Of a stretch of 64,000 nt of DNA, positions 62,294 through 64,000 are shown one piece after another. Within the stretch, counting starts at the first letter, position 1. Each line of letters begins with the position of its first letter. The stretch is from Pseudomonas sp. HR96. Its GTDB lineage: Bacteria > Pseudomonadota > Gammaproteobacteria > Pseudomonadales > Pseudomonadaceae. The translations under genes and the position numbers were made by a program. The DNA lies in the NCBI RefSeq assembly GCF_034059295.1, contig NZ_CP139141.1:1223001-1287000 (forward strand), written 5' to 3'. The notes beneath the pieces are model-generated. The model was given only the letters and a program-made list of their open reading frames with translations. It had not been told where the DNA came from and did no database searches.

Positions 62294-63349
62294 TCACCGC
62301 CAGACAGCCGTCTGCACCACCTCTCCACTGCGCGCGGCCTCGGCGATCGCTTCGACGATCAGCAGGTTGCGCAGCCCATCGCGCGCGGTCACCAGCGGCT
62401 GCGCCTGGCCACGAATCACTGCGCAGAAATGCGCCAGCTGTCGCGCCAGCGGGTCATCGCGCTGCGCCGTCGCCACGCTGCACTCGAACGGCTTGAACCA
62501 CGAGCGATCAGCCGGCTGGCCGTAGCGTTTCAAGCGCAGGGTGGGCACCGACAAAGTGCCGTCCTTGCCGCTGATGACGTAGCAATCCTCGTCGGCATAG
62601 CGGGCGTAATCGGGATTTTCCCCGGAGGTCTGTTCCCAACTGCGCGCGCTGGCGGCGCTGTCCGACAGCAGGAAGGTGCCGAGCACGCCATTGGCGAAGC
62701 GCAGGCCGATTGCCACTGTGTCTTCCACGGCGAAGCCCCGCGCATGGCTGGACTGCATCGCTTGCACGGCGACGATCTCGCCGCACAACGAGCGCAGGTT
62801 GCCGATCTCGTGAATCAGGTTGATCAGAATCGGCCCGCCGCCCTCCTGACGCCGCCACGGCGCGGCGTCGAAGTAATCGTCCGGCTTGTAGAACAGGGCG
62901 CTGCCCTGCACCGCGACCAGGTCGCCCAACTGCCCCTCGGCGATCAACTCCCGGGCCCGCTGCAGCATCGGGCTGTGGGCGCGGTGATGACCGACCAGCA
63001 CCTTGGCGTCGACGGCCTCGGCCCGCTCGCACAGGTGCAGCCCTTGTTCGACGCTGTGCGCCAGCGGTTTTTCCACCAGCACCGCGACCCCGGCTTCGAT
63101 GCAGTGCAGGGCCTGCTCGACGTGCAGGGCGTTAGGGGTGGCGAGGATGACGCCGTCCGGTTGCTGCGCGGCGAACAGCTGCGCGAGGTCGGCGTACTGA
63201 GGCACGCCAAGCTCCGTCAGGTACGCGGCTGCGGCGGGCAATGGGTCGACCACCGCGAGCAATTGGCAGTCGGCGCTGGCCCGTACCAGCTCGACGTGGC
63301 GGCGGCCGATGGCGCCGATTCCAGCGATGGCAATTTTCAGTTTTGGCAT
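62294..63349 (-). CDS. Gfo/Idh/MocA family oxidoreductase
   Basis: A 351-residue NAD(P)-dependent dehydrogenase. The Rossmann loop is IAIAGIGAIGRRHVELV, followed by the AxPNALHVEQALHCIEAGVAVLVEKPLAHS stretch with the catalytic Lys of EKP (about 96). A C-terminal beta-sheet domain follows, with GGGPILINLIHEI. Substrates in this family are sugars, inositols and similar cyclic polyols. It is convergent to the TIM-barrel gene. Confidence 0.92.
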   Translation of the reverse strand: MPKLKIAIAGIGAIGRRHVELVRASADCQLLAVVDPLPAAAAYLTELGVPQYADLAQLFAAQQPDGVILATPNALHVEQALHCIEAGVAVLVEKPLAHSVEQGLHLCERAEAVDAKVLVGHHRAHSPMLQRARELIAEGQLGDLVAVQGSALFYKPDDYFDAAPWRRQEGGGPILINLIHEIGNLRSLCGEIVAVQAMQSSHARGFAVEDTVAIGLRFANGVLGTFLLSDSAASARSWEQTSGENPDYARYADEDCYVISGKDGTLSVPTLRLKRYGQPADRSWFKPFECSVATAQRDDPLARQLAHFCAVIRGQAQPLVTARDGLRNLLIVEAIAEAARSGEVVQTAVWR

Positions 63350-63380
63350 GGCAGCAGGTCCTGTTTTTTGTCCGATTATT

Positions 63381-63395
63381 TAGAACCGAATTCCA
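63381..63395. promoter_or_regulatory. candidate operator, copy 2 (TnGAA-N5-TTCnA)
   Basis: TTATTTAGAACCGAATTCCA (63376-63395) holds TAGAAC-CGA-ATTCCA, 32 bases upstream of the Gfo/Idh start. It is nearly the same as the site at 61347-61361, including the outer TTATT. Confidence 0.6.
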
Positions 63396-63420
63396 CTTAA
63401 TCGCAACCTGTGCAGTTGAT

Positions 63421-63690
63421 TCTTGTCACACCTTCAAGGCGCTGGCCAGCGCCGGGGTGTCGGACCCCGGGCAGACCTGCGCCGGCATCGGCACGGCGTT
63501 ATATGCCACCGGCCTGGGCATCGCCATCGCGCTAGGCTGTGTGGTGTTCCATAATCTGTTTCAGGACCGCCAGGAGCGCATCAACGATCTGCTCAAGATG
63601 CTGCTGATTCACGCGGCCATGGGCGCGCGGCCCCGGGCCGAAGTGCACCTGGCCGCCCCTGCGGCGCCGGGCCACTACCGTACGGCATAG
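63421..63690 (+). pseudogene. MotA/TolQ/ExbB proton-channel family, C-terminal fragment
   Basis: About 85 codons: GIGTALYATGLGIAIALGCV, continuing VFHNLFQDRQERINDLLKML, is the last membrane helix and cytoplasmic tail of ExbB/TolQ-type proteins. The upstream part of the protein is missing, and the frame has no proper start, so this is a remnant. The end ...APGHYRTA may be non-native. Confidence 0.6.
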
Positions 63691-63756
63691 GCAATACCCA
63701 TTGGCGGCGGCCACCTCGGCCGTCGCTTCGATCAAGGACTGACTGCGAGCCTGGCC

Positions 63757-64000
63757 ATGCACAGGATTCTGCCGTACTGGCGTCACCTGACGCTTCTTGC
63801 GCTGCTGCTCGCCCTGATCAGCTGCGCACCGTCGAACAGCAAGGCACCGGCGGTGCAGGTGCACATCGTTGCCATCAATGACCTGCATGGCTACCTGCAA
63901 GCCAACCCCTGGGTCTACCGCGACGCCAGTGGCGCCAACCACACGCTCGACGCCGGTGGCCTCGCCACCCTTGGTGGCATGCTCGACCAGCTGCGCGCCG
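63757..64000 (+). CDS. UshA-like 5'-nucleotidase/metallophosphatase lipoprotein, 5' part (cut by window end)
   Basis: An ATG at 63757 begins MHRILPYWRHLTLLALLLAL followed by ISCAP, a lipoprotein signal with Cys about 22. Then VHIVAINDLHGYLQAN carries the metal-binding NDLHG motif of the 5'-nucleotidase family, and LATLGGMLDQLRA follows. The frame is open to the end of the window (81 codons). Such enzymes salvage nucleotides or sugar phosphates in the periplasm. Confidence 0.85.
   Translation, partial: MHRILPYWRHLTLLALLLALISCAPSNSKAPAVQVHIVAINDLHGYLQANPWVYRDASGANHTLDAGGLATLGGMLDQLRA

Overview
The window looks like chromosome of a fluorescent Pseudomonas, most likely of the P. putida group. 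This is inferred from gene order (algU-mucA-mucB-mucD without mucC, lepA-lepB-rnc-era-recO-pdxJ, a second lon next to gcd, dapA-bamC-purC followed by tRNA-Ser), from GC-rich codon use and from recurrent GTGGGAGCGGGC-type hairpins. No database was searched, so all product names rest on motif and family recognition.

Layout. 1-9.8 kb: envelope-stress sigma factor tail, its anti-sigma proteins and periplasmic protease, then the lepA-lepB-DUF4845-rnc-era-recO-pdxJ housekeeping run. 9.8-12.4 kb, minus strand: cmoA-cmoB-nadE. 12.6-14.8 kb: an accessory two-gene toxin operon of the XaxAB/YaxAB alpha-helical pore-forming family, beside a chagasin-like protease inhibitor. 15.2-24.7 kb: Lon-type protease and PQQ glucose dehydrogenase flank a tight four-gene operon (cupredoxin-like periplasmic protein, GGDEF/EAL protein with a degenerate GGDEF site, DUF3034 protein, lipoprotein truncated globin). 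25-35.5 kb: small core genes, a metal-responsive PadR regulator with its ferric-siderophore reductase (NfeR/NfeF-like), bepA, tusA-like, perM, bcp, gcvR, dapA, bamC, an MBL hydrolase and purC.

35.5-45.7 kb is a decayed accessory region starting at tRNA-Ser(CGA). It is AT-richer and holds a broken kfrA-like plasmid gene, a GNAT/methyltransferase/SDR/PEP-mutase group resembling a phosphonate biosynthetic cluster, an IS66-family scrap, a K+ channel, a decapitated ornithine decarboxylase joined directly to the end of a TonB-dependent siderophore receptor gene, and short repeats. The PEP-mutase gene has an amber codon at the serine of its EDKX5NS signature. 45.9-50.8 kb is a stress and signalling group: IbpA-type small heat shock protein with a sigma-32 promoter and a likely RNA thermometer, PsiE, and a hybrid histidine kinase overlapping a two-domain KaiC homologue.

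52.2-54.3 kb is a tandem array of 14 units of about 155 bp, each carrying an inverted pair of REP-like sequences. 54.3-64 kb holds a hexapeptide-repeat protein, NorR and its sigma-54-dependent flavohaemoglobin target, an SDR, a methyltransferase, and a small catabolic-looking set (FAD dehydrogenase, TIM-barrel isomerase, Gfo/Idh oxidoreductase) whose promoters share a 15-bp imperfect palindrome. The end of the window has an ExbB/TolQ-like fragment and the start of a UshA-like 5'-nucleotidase lipoprotein.
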